From Derxia lacustris (GTDB lineage Bacteria > Pseudomonadota > Gammaproteobacteria > Burkholderiales > Burkholderiaceae_E): 64,000 bases of DNA. Shown here piece by piece: positions 42,774 to 51,250 of the stretch. How positions within the stretch are numbered: position 1 is the first letter of the stretch; each line of letters begins with the position of its first letter. The DNA lies in the NCBI RefSeq assembly GCF_002105195.1, contig NZ_MUHU01000009.1:62001-126000 (forward strand), read 5' to 3'. A program made the position numbers and the translations under genes. The notes below the pieces were generated by a model that searched no databases, was not told the origin of the DNA, and saw nothing but the letters and a program-made list of their open reading frames with translations.

Positions 42774-43474
42774 CAGGCTTGGGCCGGATAGTTCGACGGA
42801 TAGAGCGCGCGGCGCGCGTCCTCGTCGATCTCGGTCTTGAACGCATGGTCGGCGCCGATGGCGCGCGCGCGCGTCACCGCCGGCCGTGCGTCGATGGCGC
42901 GGAACCAGCGTTGCAGCTCGGGGAAGGGCGCGAGCGGAGCGTCGCCGCCGAGCACGAAATTCGCGCGATCGATCCAGCCCCAGGCCGAGATGTCGGCAAT
43001 CGTGTAGTCGGCGCCCACGATGAACTCGCGTCCGGCCAGATGCGCGTCGAGCACCGCGTAATGCCGCTCGGCCTCGCGCCGGTAGCGGTTGATCGCATAG
43101 GGCAGCGGCTCGGGCGCCGCGCGCTGGAAATGCACTGCCTGGCCCGAATAGGGGCCGATGCCGGTCGCGATGAACATCAGCCAGGACAGCAGCTCGGGCC
43201 GGTCGGCCGGCGTGCCGAGCAGCTGGCCGGTCTTCTCGGCCAGGTACAGCAGGATGGCGGTGGAATCGAACACGCGCGCCTCGGCGCCGCCGGGGCCGTC
43301 GGTATCGACGATGGCCGGCAGCTTGCCGTTGGGATTGATCGCGCGGAAGGCCGGCAGATGCTGCTCGCCCTTGCGCGTGTCGACCGGCAGCAGCTCGAAG
43401 GGCAGGCCGGTCTCGGCCAGGAACAGCGCGACCTTGAGCGGATTGGGCGTGGGATGGAAGTAGAAGCGGATCAT
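42773..43474 (-). CDS. Glutathione S-transferase
   Basis: 233 residues. The thioredoxin-fold N-terminal half (FYFHPTPNPLKVALFLAE, NPNGKLPAIVD, FDSTAILLYLAEK) carries the glutathione-site cis-proline and the ESxAI-like FDSTAI. The all-helical C-terminal half has GADYTIADISAWGW. It resembles the YfcG/Ure2p-like nu-class GSTs, which act as disulfide-bond reductases on glutathione. It is first in a two-gene unit with the DMT transporter. Confidence 0.92.
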   Translation of the reverse strand: MIRFYFHPTPNPLKVALFLAETGLPFELLPVDTRKGEQHLPAFRAINPNGKLPAIVDTDGPGGAEARVFDSTAILLYLAEKTGQLLGTPADRPELLSWLMFIATGIGPYSGQAVHFQRAAPEPLPYAINRYRREAERHYAVLDAHLAGREFIVGADYTIADISAWGWIDRANFVLGGDAPLAPFPELQRWFRAIDARPAVTRARAIGADHAFKTEIDEDARRALYPSNYPAQA

Positions 43475-43560
43475 GGCGTGCTGCCCTTTCGTCGAGTTTT
43501 AAAACGGACGTTCAAGAATAGCGGCGAAATGTGGCCGACGCATGGCCGACAGGCGCGGTG

Positions 43561-43586
43561 GCCCGGCGTCCGCGAGAACGCCGGGC
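43561..43586 (-). terminator. Candidate terminator after lipoprotein gene
   Basis: Stem GCCCGGCGT (43561-43569) with ACGCCGGGC (43578-43586), 8-base loop, 17 bases past the stop of the lipoprotein gene at 43604. No T run on the minus strand. Confidence 0.5.
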
Positions 43587-43603
43587 CTGCTGGCGCGCGC
43601 TGC

Positions 43604-44893
43604 TTACAGGAAGCGCGAGACGATCGGGCAGTTGACGATGAAGCCGGTCGAGCCGAAGGGGCCGCCGCCGGGGCCGGTGAGATGGCCGCGCTGCACCATG
43701 CCCAGGTACTCGAACTCGCCGGTCAGGCGCGTGCGGTAGTCGTGGGCGATCGCCGAGGCGGTCCATTCGCCGACGTTCAGATCCCAGAGCGGGCTGTAGT
43801 CGGTGGCCACGGTCGGGATGCCGCCGAGCACATTGATCGGCCCACCCTCGCCGCGCAGCGCGCTGTTGAAGCCCTGGCGCTGCGGATGGATCTCGCCGGC
43901 CACGTCGTTGGTGGCGCCGTTGACGACCGCGAACAGCCGCTCGACCGCGCTGAAGGCGCTGTCGTCGCTGCCGACCTTGATGTCCTTCAGCCCGGGCGCA
44001 AGCGTGGCGCCTTCGAGCGCGGCGGGCAGGGCGTCGCTGGCCTCGGTGCTCAGGTAGAGCACCGGCCGGCCGAAGCTGAAGCCGGTGGTCAGCGCCAGCG
44101 TCACCACGTTGTCGCGGGCGCAGATCGACACCACCTTGTCGTGCACCAGCCGGTGGTCGGCATTGCCGGCGCAGAAGGCGTCGAGCGTGGCGCCGTCGAC
44201 GTTGAAGGCCACGATCGGCGCGTTGTACAGGTGGGCGCCGATCTTCACGATCGGGCTGTAGTCGGCATCGCCGACCGCGCCCGGCTGCACCGCCGTCGGC
44301 GGGAAGGGGTTGGGCGCGGCGCCCGGCGTGACCGAATGCACCGGCGAGAAATCGACCCGGCCGGCGTTGAACACCACCACGGTCTCGCCGTCGATGAGCT
44401 GCTGGCGGCCGCGCCGCGCGCCCTTGCCGACCGCCGCATAGCTGAGCTTGGACGAGAAGTTGAGGCCGAGCGCCTCGGCGTTCTTCTGGTCGTCGGTGTC
44501 GGTCAGGATGTACCAGACCGCCTCGCCGCTCGCGAGCCGGCCCTTGTAGAGCGGCAGCGTGATCGTGCCGCGCTCCTCATCTACGGTGCCGGCCTTGAGC
44601 AGCTGGTAGGGGCCGATGAGTTCCTTTTGCACCGTGGACGGCGCAGTGCCGAAATAGGTCGCCGGCACGTCGGCGCCGATGGACGCGGGCGAGGGCTGGA
44701 TCTCGGTGATGGGCGTCGGGTTCTGGATCGCGACGATGCCGCTGGTGGCATCGCCGCTGACGGCGCCGGGGCTCACGGCGGGCGCGGGTGCCGGGGCAGG
44801 CGCCGGCGCGGGCGTGGTGGGGTCGTTGCTGCCGCCGCCGCAGGCGGCGAGCGACAGGCTGAACAGCAAGGTGGCGAGATGTTGGCGATTCAC
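43604..44893 (-). CDS. Lipoprotein of an unrecognised family (paralogue A)
   Basis: 429 residues from a GTG with GGAG 7 bases upstream, chosen over the ATG at 44914 because it begins the signal peptide. The lipobox is LAAC (C18), followed by a Gly/Ser and Pro-Ala linker (residues about 30-45). The mature domain shares nearly all its landmarks with the next gene: ADVPATYFGTAPSTVQKELI, WYILTDTDDQKNAEALGLNF, VDFSPVHSVTPGA, NCPIVSRFL at the end. I recognise no known domain. It is anchored in a membrane, probably the outer one. Tandem arrangement with paralogue B indicates local duplication. Confidence 0.8.
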   Translation of the reverse strand: MNRQHLATLLFSLSLAACGGGSNDPTTPAPAPAPAPAPAVSPGAVSGDATSGIVAIQNPTPITEIQPSPASIGADVPATYFGTAPSTVQKELIGPYQLLKAGTVDEERGTITLPLYKGRLASGEAVWYILTDTDDQKNAEALGLNFSSKLSYAAVGKGARRGRQQLIDGETVVVFNAGRVDFSPVHSVTPGAAPNPFPPTAVQPGAVGDADYSPIVKIGAHLYNAPIVAFNVDGATLDAFCAGNADHRLVHDKVVSICARDNVVTLALTTGFSFGRPVLYLSTEASDALPAALEGATLAPGLKDIKVGSDDSAFSAVERLFAVVNGATNDVAGEIHPQRQGFNSALRGEGGPINVLGGIPTVATDYSPLWDLNVGEWTASAIAHDYRTRLTGEFEYLGMVQRGHLTGPGGGPFGSTGFIVNCPIVSRFL

Positions 44894-44927
44894 GGACTTC
44901 TCCTGAAGAGGCATTGGGCGTGGCGCT

Positions 44928-46112
44928 TCAGAGGAAGCGGAAGACGATCGGGCAATTGACGATGAGGCCGCTGGAACCGAAGGCCTTGCCGCCCGGCCCG
45001 GTCAGCCAGCCCGAGCGCACATAGCCGAGCGTCTGGAACTCGTCGCGCAGCCGGGCGCGGTAATGGCTGTCGATGGCGTGCTGGGTCCACTGGCCCACGT
45101 TCAGGTCCCAGAGCGGGCTGTAGTCGGTCGCCACGGTCGGAATGCCGCCGAGCACATTGAGGGGGCCGCCCTCGCCCTTGAGCGCGCTGTTGAAGCCCTG
45201 GCGGCCCGGATTCACCACATTGGGCTCGACATTGGTCGGGCCGTTGATGACCGCGAACAGCCGTTCGACCGCGCTGAACGCGCCATCGTCGCCGCCCACC
45301 TGCACATCGGTCAGGCCGGGCGCGAGCGTCGCGCCTTCGAGCGCGGCGGGCAGGGCGTTGTTGGCTTCGGTGCTCAGGTAGAGCACCGGCCGGCCGAAGC
45401 TGAAGCCGGTGGTCAGCGCGAGCGTCACCACGTTGTTGCGCGGGCAGATCGACACCACCTTGTCGTGCACCACCGAATGGTCGGCATTGCCCGAGCAGAA
45501 GGCGTCGAGCGTCTTCTCGTCGACGTTGAACGCGACGATGGGCGCGTTGTAGATGTAGCCGCCGATCTTGGCGAGCGGGCTGTAGTTGGCATCGCCGACC
45601 GCGCCGGGCTGTACCGCCGTGGGCGGGAAGTAGTCGGGCGCGGCGCCCGGTGTGACCGAATGCACCGGCGAGAAATCGACCTTGCCGCTTTCGAACACGA
45701 CCGTGGTGCGACCGTTGACCAGCTGCTGCGACGCCTTGCGCACGCCCCGGCCGACGTCGGCATACACCAGCTTGGCCGAGAAGTTGAGGCCGAGCGCATC
45801 GGCGTTCTTCTCGTCGTTGGTGTCGGTGAGGATGTACCAGACCGTCTCGCCGCTCGCGAGCTGGCCCTTGTAGAGCGGCAGCGTGATGGTGCCGGCTTCC
45901 TGGTCGATGGTGCCGGCCTTGAGCAGCTGGTAGGGACCGATGAGTTCCTTCTGCACCGTGGACGGCGCGGTGCCGAAATAGGTCACCGGCACGTCGGCGC
46001 CGATGGACGCGGGCGCCGGCTGGATTTCGGTGATGGGGGTCTGGACCGGCAGGCTCTGGGCCAGCGCGGGCAAGGCCGCGCACCAGCCGGCCAGCAAAAG
46101 CATTCTCTTCAT
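44928..46112 (-). CDS. Exported protein of the same unrecognised family (paralogue B)
   Basis: 394 residues with a cleavable signal peptide (MKRMLLLAGWCAALPALAQS) and no lipobox in the expected place, so unlike paralogue A it is probably soluble in the periplasm or secreted. Same core: ADVPVTYFGTAPSTVQKELI, WYILTDTNDEKNADALGLNF, VDFSPVHSVTPGAAPDYFPP, TDYSPLWDLNVGQW, NCPIVFRFL. GGAGAG precedes the ATG. It is followed 35 bases later by paralogue A, and divergent from a TetR regulator that may control both. Confidence 0.8.
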   Translation of the reverse strand: MKRMLLLAGWCAALPALAQSLPVQTPITEIQPAPASIGADVPVTYFGTAPSTVQKELIGPYQLLKAGTIDQEAGTITLPLYKGQLASGETVWYILTDTNDEKNADALGLNFSAKLVYADVGRGVRKASQQLVNGRTTVVFESGKVDFSPVHSVTPGAAPDYFPPTAVQPGAVGDANYSPLAKIGGYIYNAPIVAFNVDEKTLDAFCSGNADHSVVHDKVVSICPRNNVVTLALTTGFSFGRPVLYLSTEANNALPAALEGATLAPGLTDVQVGGDDGAFSAVERLFAVINGPTNVEPNVVNPGRQGFNSALKGEGGPLNVLGGIPTVATDYSPLWDLNVGQWTQHAIDSHYRARLRDEFQTLGYVRSGWLTGPGGKAFGSSGLIVNCPIVFRFL

Positions 46113-46288
46113 TCGACTCTCCGTCGGGTGGCTGCGACATTGCAGACAGCCGAGTGTTGAAGCGAAAGGGCCGGCAAATCCTCACGGAAGGTTCAACGCC
46201 GCACGGAGTTATGAAGCGAACGCTCTACAATCGGCGCGTGCGCGGCCATCCGGCGCGCACCGATGCCAGCACAGGAGCAAGCGCAGTC

Positions 46289-46873
46289 ATGGCCCGTCCC
46301 CGCGAATTCGACGAAGCCGCCGTGCTCGATGCGGCAGTCGCCTGCTTCTGGCGCTACGGCTATGAGGCCACCTCGGTGCGCGATCTGGCCAAGAGCATGG
46401 GCATGACCGGCGCCAGCCTCTACAACGCCTTCGGCGACAAGCTCGGGTTGTTCCGGCGCGCGCTCGAGCACTACCTCGACGGCTCGGTGCGGGCGCGCAT
46501 CGCCCGGCTGGAGGCGCTGGAATCGCCGCGCGCGGCGGTTGCCGCCTTCCTCGACGAACTGGTGAATGCCTCGGTCAATGACCGTCAGCGGCGCGGCTGC
46601 ATGCTGGTGAATACCGCGCTCGAACTGGCGCCGCACGACGCGGTGCTGCGCCGGCTGGTGGCGCGCGAGCTGGCCGACATCGAAGGCTTCTTCCGTGGCC
46701 GGCTCGAAGCCGCGCAGGCGGCCGGCGAGCTGGCCGCCGATGCCAGCGTCGACGACCTCGCGCGGCTGCTGCTCGGCGTGGTGCTCGGCATGCGGGTGCT
46801 GGCGCGCGCCAAGCCGCAGCGCGCGCTGCTCGAAGGCATGGCGCGTTCGGCGCTGGCCGCGCTGGGCTGCTGA
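46289..46873 (+). CDS. TetR/AcrR family transcriptional regulator
   Basis: 194 residues. The N-terminal helix-turn-helix is clear (FDEAAVLDAAVACFWRYGYE, MGMTGASLYNAFGDKLGLFR), and the C-terminal domain resembles the TetR_C subgroup with RRGCMLVNTALELAPHD. Start MARPREFDE matches the family; a longer frame from 46154 has no homology. AGGAG lies 11 bases upstream. Divergent from the tandem exported-protein genes and convergent with the cupin gene; the former are the likelier targets. Confidence 0.92.
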   Translation: MARPREFDEAAVLDAAVACFWRYGYEATSVRDLAKSMGMTGASLYNAFGDKLGLFRRALEHYLDGSVRARIARLEALESPRAAVAAFLDELVNASVNDRQRRGCMLVNTALELAPHDAVLRRLVARELADIEGFFRGRLEAAQAAGELAADASVDDLARLLLGVVLGMRVLARAKPQRALLEGMARSALAALGC

Positions 46874-46885
46874 GACGCCTTCGCC

Positions 46886-47314
46886 TCAGTTCACGTTGAC
46901 GTAATCGAACTTGCCGGGCTGGGTGATGAAGACCACGCATTCGGTGGTCGACAGGCACTTGGTGACATGCGGCGCCTTGCCCTTCTGGAACCAGTAGGAG
47001 CCGGGCGGCAGCGGCCGGTCGGGTGCGGCATTGTCGACCTCGTTGGCGACCACGCCGGTGATGACGACGGCGTAGTAGTCCTCGGTATGCGTGTGCAGCG
47101 GGCTGCTGAAGCCGGCCGGCAGCTTGACGTAGGTGCTGTGCGCGCCGGCAGTCAGGTCGCCGTGGCCGACGGCGGCCTTGAGCGGGCCGACGCCGGTATC
47201 GAAGAACTTGAGCGCGGTGACCGGCGTGCTGACGGAGCTGTCGGCGGCAAGAGCCGGACCGGCGAGCAGGAGCGCGGCGACGGCGCTTGCGGCGATGCGA
47301 AGACGAAGTGACAT
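46886..47314 (-). CDS. Exported cupin-domain protein
   Basis: 142 residues with a signal peptide (MSLRLRIAASAVAALLLAGP). The cupin metal motif is visible as FSSPLHTHTEDYYAVVITG and the second motif as KAPHVTKC. Small exported cupins of this kind bind a metal and often act on small aromatics or serve as sensors; no reaction can be assigned. It is the last gene of a probable three-gene unit with the HbpS/GlcG-like and hydrolase genes (42-base gap). Confidence 0.85.
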   Translation of the reverse strand: MSLRLRIAASAVAALLLAGPALAADSSVSTPVTALKFFDTGVGPLKAAVGHGDLTAGAHSTYVKLPAGFSSPLHTHTEDYYAVVITGVVANEVDNAAPDRPLPPGSYWFQKGKAPHVTKCLSTTECVVFITQPGKFDYVNVN

Positions 47315-47356
47315 GGATTTCTCTCGATGGAAATTGGGGGGATGAAGACTGGCCGC

Positions 47357-47878
47357 TCAGGGCGCGGTCAGCGCATCGACGCGGGTCTGGATCGCGGCGA
47401 CGCCGGCCTGGGCGCAGCGCTCGTCGAGCGCGCCGCCCGGTGCGCCGCCGATGCCGAGCGCGGCCAGCGTCTCGTCGCCGTGGCGGATGGCGACGCCGCC
47501 GGCCAGCAGGATCACGTTGCCGACGCTGGCGAGCGCCGGGCCGGTCGGCGTCTTGCCGACCTTGTCGGCGAGTGCGCCGGTGGTGGTGGTGCCGAAGATC
47601 GGCCCGAGCGTGACGGCGGTATAGGCCTTGCGGAAGGCCGTCTCGCGGGTGTGCACCGTGCTGTGGTCGCCGCGCAGAAAGGCACGCTCGACGCCGGCGG
47701 CGTCCACCACCGAGGCCGACACGCGGTAGCCGTCGGCCTCGCAGGCGGCGATGGCGGCCTGCGCCGCCGCCTGGGCCAGCGTCAGCGGCAGCGCGCGGCC
47801 GCTGGTCAGCACCTGGGCCTGGGCGGGCAGGGCGGCGACGGCCAGCAGCAGCGCCGGAAAGATGCGTTGCAGATTCAT
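47357..47878 (-). CDS. Exported GlcG/HbpS-family heme-binding-like protein
   Basis: 173 residues. A signal peptide (PAQAQV cleavage region) precedes a GlcG/HbpS domain: LTLAQAAAQAAIAACEADGY, RVSASVVDAAGVERAFLRGD, TRETAFRKAYTAVTLG and GGVAIRHGDETLAALGIGG. Relatives bind heme or corrinoids or are stress-linked; the exact ligand here is unknown. It starts 8 bases after the hydrolase gene, so the two are co-transcribed. Confidence 0.88.
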   Translation of the reverse strand: MNLQRIFPALLLAVAALPAQAQVLTSGRALPLTLAQAAAQAAIAACEADGYRVSASVVDAAGVERAFLRGDHSTVHTRETAFRKAYTAVTLGPIFGTTTTGALADKVGKTPTGPALASVGNVILLAGGVAIRHGDETLAALGIGGAPGGALDERCAQAGVAAIQTRVDALTAP

Positions 47879-47886
47879 CTACCGGC

Positions 47887-48840
47887 TCAGTCGGGCGCGA
47901 AGCGCTTGCGGATCAGCGCCGCGATCGGCAGCGCGTCTTCCTCCAGCGCGAAATGGCCGGTGCTGAAGAAGTGCAGTTCCACATCGGTCAGGTCGCGCGT
48001 GAAGGCCTCGGCGCCGGCCACGGTGAAGAACGGATCGCCCTTGCCCCAGACGATGAGCGTCCTGGGCTGATGGCTGCGCAGCCAGTCGTGCCAGGCGTCG
48101 TAGCGCGCCACGTTGCTCTGGTAGTCGCGGAACAGCGCGAGCTGGCGCTCGGCGGCGCCGGGCCGGTCGAGCGTGGCCTGATCGTGAGTCCAGGCGTCGG
48201 GATTGAGCGCGGCCGGATCGCGCGCGCCGGCCTCGTACTGGAAGCGGGTGGTGGCCGGCAGCAGCAGCTTGCGCGCGTTGGTCTCGTCGCCGTGCTGCCA
48301 CAGCGGCATGAACACGTCGATGGCGGCCTGACTCACGCCCTCCATGTAGGCGTTGGCGTTCTGCACCACCAGGCCGGCGACGCGCTGCGGCCATTCGACG
48401 GCCAGGCGCATGCCGATCGGGCCGCCGTAGTCCTGCATGTAGAACACCGCCGATTCGACGCCGAGCTGGTCGAGCAGCGAATCGACCACGCCGGCGAGCC
48501 GGTCGAAGCTGTACTCGAACTCGCTGGCCGGCGGCGCATCGGAATGGCCGAAGCCGGGATAGTCGGGCGCGATCACGCGGAAGCGGTCGGCGAGCAGCGG
48601 GATGAGGTCGCGGAACATGTGCGACGACGACGGAAAGCCGTGCAGCAGCACGATGACCGGCGCATCGGCGGCGCCGGCCTCGCGATAGAAGATGCTGAGG
48701 CCGTCGACGCTGGCGCGGCGGCAATGCACGACCGGCGCAAGCGGCGCCGCTGTTGCGCTGCCGTTGCCGGGCGCGACCACATGACGGGCCAGCGGACGCA
48801 GGCCGAGCCAGTGCCAGAGCGAGGCGGGGTTGTTGAACAT
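47887..48840 (-). CDS. Alpha/beta hydrolase with Asp nucleophile (dehalogenase/epoxide hydrolase-like)
   Basis: 317 residues. The oxyanion motif is LLHGFPSSSHMF and the nucleophile elbow is YMQDYGGPIG. An aspartate in place of serine indicates the haloalkane dehalogenase/epoxide hydrolase branch. The acid lies in VWGKGDPFF and the base in STGHFALEE. It probably opens epoxides or removes halide from small organics. First gene of the unit with the HbpS-like and cupin genes, and divergent from a CGNR regulator. Confidence 0.87.
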   Translation of the reverse strand: MFNNPASLWHWLGLRPLARHVVAPGNGSATAAPLAPVVHCRRASVDGLSIFYREAGAADAPVIVLLHGFPSSSHMFRDLIPLLADRFRVIAPDYPGFGHSDAPPASEFEYSFDRLAGVVDSLLDQLGVESAVFYMQDYGGPIGMRLAVEWPQRVAGLVVQNANAYMEGVSQAAIDVFMPLWQHGDETNARKLLLPATTRFQYEAGARDPAALNPDAWTHDQATLDRPGAAERQLALFRDYQSNVARYDAWHDWLRSHQPRTLIVWGKGDPFFTVAGAEAFTRDLTDVELHFFSTGHFALEEDALPIAALIRKRFAPD

Positions 48841-48886
48841 GGGAGTGCTCCTCGGGGTTGGGGGCGGCGGGCGACGCCTGCCTTGA

Positions 48887-48960
48887 GTAACCTAATAAAA
48901 CTGCAAATACAGGTTATCCAAAACTGCGTAACCGGCAAAGTGTTTTTTTTGCGGTTACGC
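48887..48960. promoter_or_regulatory. Palindromic GGTTAC operator cluster
   Basis: Two dyads lie in the divergent gap: TAACCT (48888-48893) with AGGTTA (48911-48916), and GCGTAACCG (48926-48934) with CGGTTACGC (48952-48960). All four arms share the core TAACC/GGTTA. The DNA between is AT-rich with a run of eight T. This is a likely operator for the adjacent CGNR regulator. Confidence 0.6.
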
Positions 48961-48997
48961 TTCGGCCTCCGTCTCCCTGCGCGCCGCGCCTGCCGCC

Positions 48998-49630
48998 ATG
49001 CCCCAGTCCGCCGATCAAGTCCTGCCGTTCGCGCCGATGCTCATCGGCGGTCATCGCGCGCTCGATTTCCTCAACAGCGTGTTCACGCCGCAGGCAGAGC
49101 CGGTCGATTTCCTGCGCGATGGCGCGACGCTGCTGGCCTGGGTCGACGCGACCCAGCTGCTGCCGTCGCCGCTGTCGCAGGCGGTGCTGGCGCTCAAGCC
49201 GCGCCAGCGCGATGCGCTCGCCGGCGAGTTGCGCGGCCTGCGCGACTGGCTGCGCGATCTGCTCGCGCGCTGGACCGCGCAGGGCGTGAGCGTGCCCAGC
49301 GACGCCGACCTCGCGCGGCTGAATGGCTGGCTTGCGGGCGGGCCGCTGCGCCAGTCGGCGACGCGCGCGGCCGACGGCAGCCTCGCGCTGCTCACCGAGC
49401 GCGCGCCGGGCGCGAGCGCCGTGGTCGCCGAGCTGGCGGCGGCCTGCGTGGAGCTGCTTTCCGAGTTGCGGCCCGACCAGGTGCGCAAGTGCGAGAACCC
49501 GGCCTGCACGCTGTGGTTTGCCGACGGCAAGCGCGGCCCGCGCCGGCGCTGGTGCTCGATGGCGGCCTGCGGCAATCGCAGCAAGGCAGCGGCGCACCGG
49601 GCGCGGGCGCGTGGCGATGGCGCGGCGTGA
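48998..49630 (+). CDS. CGNR zinc-finger transcriptional regulator
   Basis: 210 residues. The N-terminal ABATE domain (GGHRALDFLNSVF) is followed by the C-terminal CGNR zinc finger: KCENPACTLWFADGKRG, RRWCSMAACGNRSKAAAHRA. Such proteins are DNA-binding regulators of neighbouring stress or catabolic genes. It is divergent from the hydrolase-HbpS-cupin unit and faces an operator-like palindrome cluster. Start at MPQSADQVL; the ribosome site is poor. Confidence 0.9.
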   Translation: MPQSADQVLPFAPMLIGGHRALDFLNSVFTPQAEPVDFLRDGATLLAWVDATQLLPSPLSQAVLALKPRQRDALAGELRGLRDWLRDLLARWTAQGVSVPSDADLARLNGWLAGGPLRQSATRAADGSLALLTERAPGASAVVAELAAACVELLSELRPDQVRKCENPACTLWFADGKRGPRRRWCSMAACGNRSKAAAHRARARGDGAA

Positions 49631-49672
49631 TGCGGCGTGATGCGACGTGATGCGCGGCGCCGGCCGCCCGCG

Positions 49673-50659
49673 TCAGGGCAGCAGCACCAGCTTGCCGGTA
49701 CTGGTGCGGCCTTCGAGCCGCCGATGCGCCTCGGCCGCCTCGGCAAGCGGCAGCGCGGTCACGCCGAGCTTCAGCTCGCCGGCCAGCACTTGCGCGAACA
49801 GCCGCGCGAGATCGTCGCGCAGGAGTTGCGGCGTGAGCAGCGGCGCCAGCGCAAAGCCGGCGACCGACTGGTTGCGGAAGATCAGTCCGAGCAATTCGGG
49901 CACGCCGAGCGCGAACGACTGGATGTTGAGCGCGCCGTAGATCACCAGCGTGCCGCGCGCCGCAAGCAATTGCAGGCAGGCTGGCGTGATGTCGCCACCG
50001 ACCGAGTCGAACACCACATCGGGGCCGGCGCCGTCGGTGGCCGCGCGCACCGCCGCCTGCCAGTCGGGCGCGCGATAGTCGATGGCGACATCGGCGCCCA
50101 GCCCGCGCGCGATTTCGCATTTGGCGGCGCCGCCGGCCAGCGCGATCACGCGCGCCGCGCCGGCCGCGCGCAGCAATTGCAGCAGCAGCGAGCCGACGCC
50201 GCCGGCCGCCGCCGTCACCAGCACGCTGCGGCCCTGCACTGGCACATGACGCGCAAGCGCCAGCGCGGTCAGGCCCTGAACCGGCAGCGCGGCGGCATCT
50301 TCAAACGCCAGCGCATCGGGCAGCGGCACGACCGCGGCGGCATCGACCACCACGTATTCGGCATAGCCGCCGAAGTAGACGCCGGCCGCGAACAGCGCCG
50401 CCGCCACGCGCATGCCGGGCGCAAAGCCGTCCACGCCCTCGCCGAGCGCATCGACCGTGCCGGCCACCTCGCAGCCGGGCACCGACGGCAGCGGCGGCGT
50501 CATCGCATAGCGGTTCTCGCGCATCAGCGTCTCGGCGAAATTGACGCCGGCGGCGCGCACGCGCAGCCGCAGCTGGCCCGGGCCGGGCGCGGGCAGCGCC
50601 AGCTCGACCAGGTCGAGCACCTCGGGGCCGCCGAAGCGGTTCATCTGGATGGCTTTCAT
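49673..50659 (-). CDS. NADPH:quinone reductase-type medium-chain dehydrogenase
   Basis: 328 residues, zinc-free MDR family. MKAIQMNRFGGPEVL is the usual start, with RAAGVNFAETLMRENRY, TAAAGGVGSLLLQLLRAAGA (nucleotide-binding AxxGxxG) and STGKLVLLP at the end. It reduces quinones or enones with NADPH. The earlier ATG at 50707 lies in the operator region and is rejected. Divergent from an HxlR regulator, a common pairing for redox or electrophile response. Confidence 0.92.
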   Translation of the reverse strand: MKAIQMNRFGGPEVLDLVELALPAPGPGQLRLRVRAAGVNFAETLMRENRYAMTPPLPSVPGCEVAGTVDALGEGVDGFAPGMRVAAALFAAGVYFGGYAEYVVVDAAAVVPLPDALAFEDAAALPVQGLTALALARHVPVQGRSVLVTAAAGGVGSLLLQLLRAAGAARVIALAGGAAKCEIARGLGADVAIDYRAPDWQAAVRAATDGAGPDVVFDSVGGDITPACLQLLAARGTLVIYGALNIQSFALGVPELLGLIFRNQSVAGFALAPLLTPQLLRDDLARLFAQVLAGELKLGVTALPLAEAAEAHRRLEGRTSTGKLVLLP

Positions 50660-50714
50660 CGTTGCGGTTTCCGGCTGCTGTTGAAGCGGCCAGCTTGGCG
50701 ACGCCACGCCTGCC

Positions 50715-50745
50715 CGCGCTACCCACGCTTTGCCGCGCTACCCAC
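50715..50745. repeat. Direct repeat in the quinone reductase/HxlR gap
   Basis: CGCGCTACCCAC occurs at 50715-50726 and 50734-50745, 19 bases apart. It sits just upstream of the HxlR start and is a candidate operator. Confidence 0.55.
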
Positions 50746-50757
50746 CAGGAGGTGTGC

Positions 50758-51129
50758 ATGAACCGACCCGTCAAGCGGCTGCCGCCGCTGCCCGCCGAAC
50801 GCGCGCTCAAGGTGATTGCCGGGCGCGGCAAGGCGGTGATCGTCCATCTGCTGTTCGACGGGCCGATGCGGCTGTCGACGCTGGAACGCGCGCTGCCCGA
50901 CATCAGCCAGAAGGTGCTGATCGCCCAGCTGCGCGAGCTGGAAGCCCACGGCATCGTCAGCCGCACCGTGTTCGCCGAGCTGCCGCCGCGCGTGGAATAC
51001 GCCGCCACGCCGCTCGGCCTGAGCCTGGCGCCGGTGCTGCGCGCGCTGTGCGACTGGGGCCGGCGGCATGCGGCCGAACTCGGCGAGCTCGACCGGCTGG
51101 CCGAGGGCTGCGCGCCCGCCGACGCATGA
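50758..51129 (+). CDS. HxlR/MarR-like winged-helix regulator
   Basis: 123 residues. The HxlR domain is evident in RGKAVIVHLLFDGPMRLSTL, LPDISQKVLIAQLRELEAHG and RVEYAATPLGLSLAPVLRAL. The cysteine that often senses electrophiles near the N-terminus is absent; a Cys is at CDWGRRH. An excellent AGGAGG site precedes the ATG. Divergent from the quinone reductase, its likely target. Confidence 0.92.
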   Translation: MNRPVKRLPPLPAERALKVIAGRGKAVIVHLLFDGPMRLSTLERALPDISQKVLIAQLRELEAHGIVSRTVFAELPPRVEYAATPLGLSLAPVLRALCDWGRRHAAELGELDRLAEGCAPADA

Positions 51130-51250
51130 CGCGACATGCCGCGGCAACCTGCGGTTACGCCTGTCACGCCCGGTCAACGACAGATTCGCCGGCCTCGGCG
51201 GTCTTCATGAGGGTCGGGGATGTCCCGACGCACAACCTGGAAACCACCTC

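Noticed and set aside
44760-44830. Pro-Ala repeat coding sequence as a DNA repeat element
   Set aside because: It encodes a flexible linker after the lipobox; only a short low-complexity run, not a mobile or CRISPR repeat.
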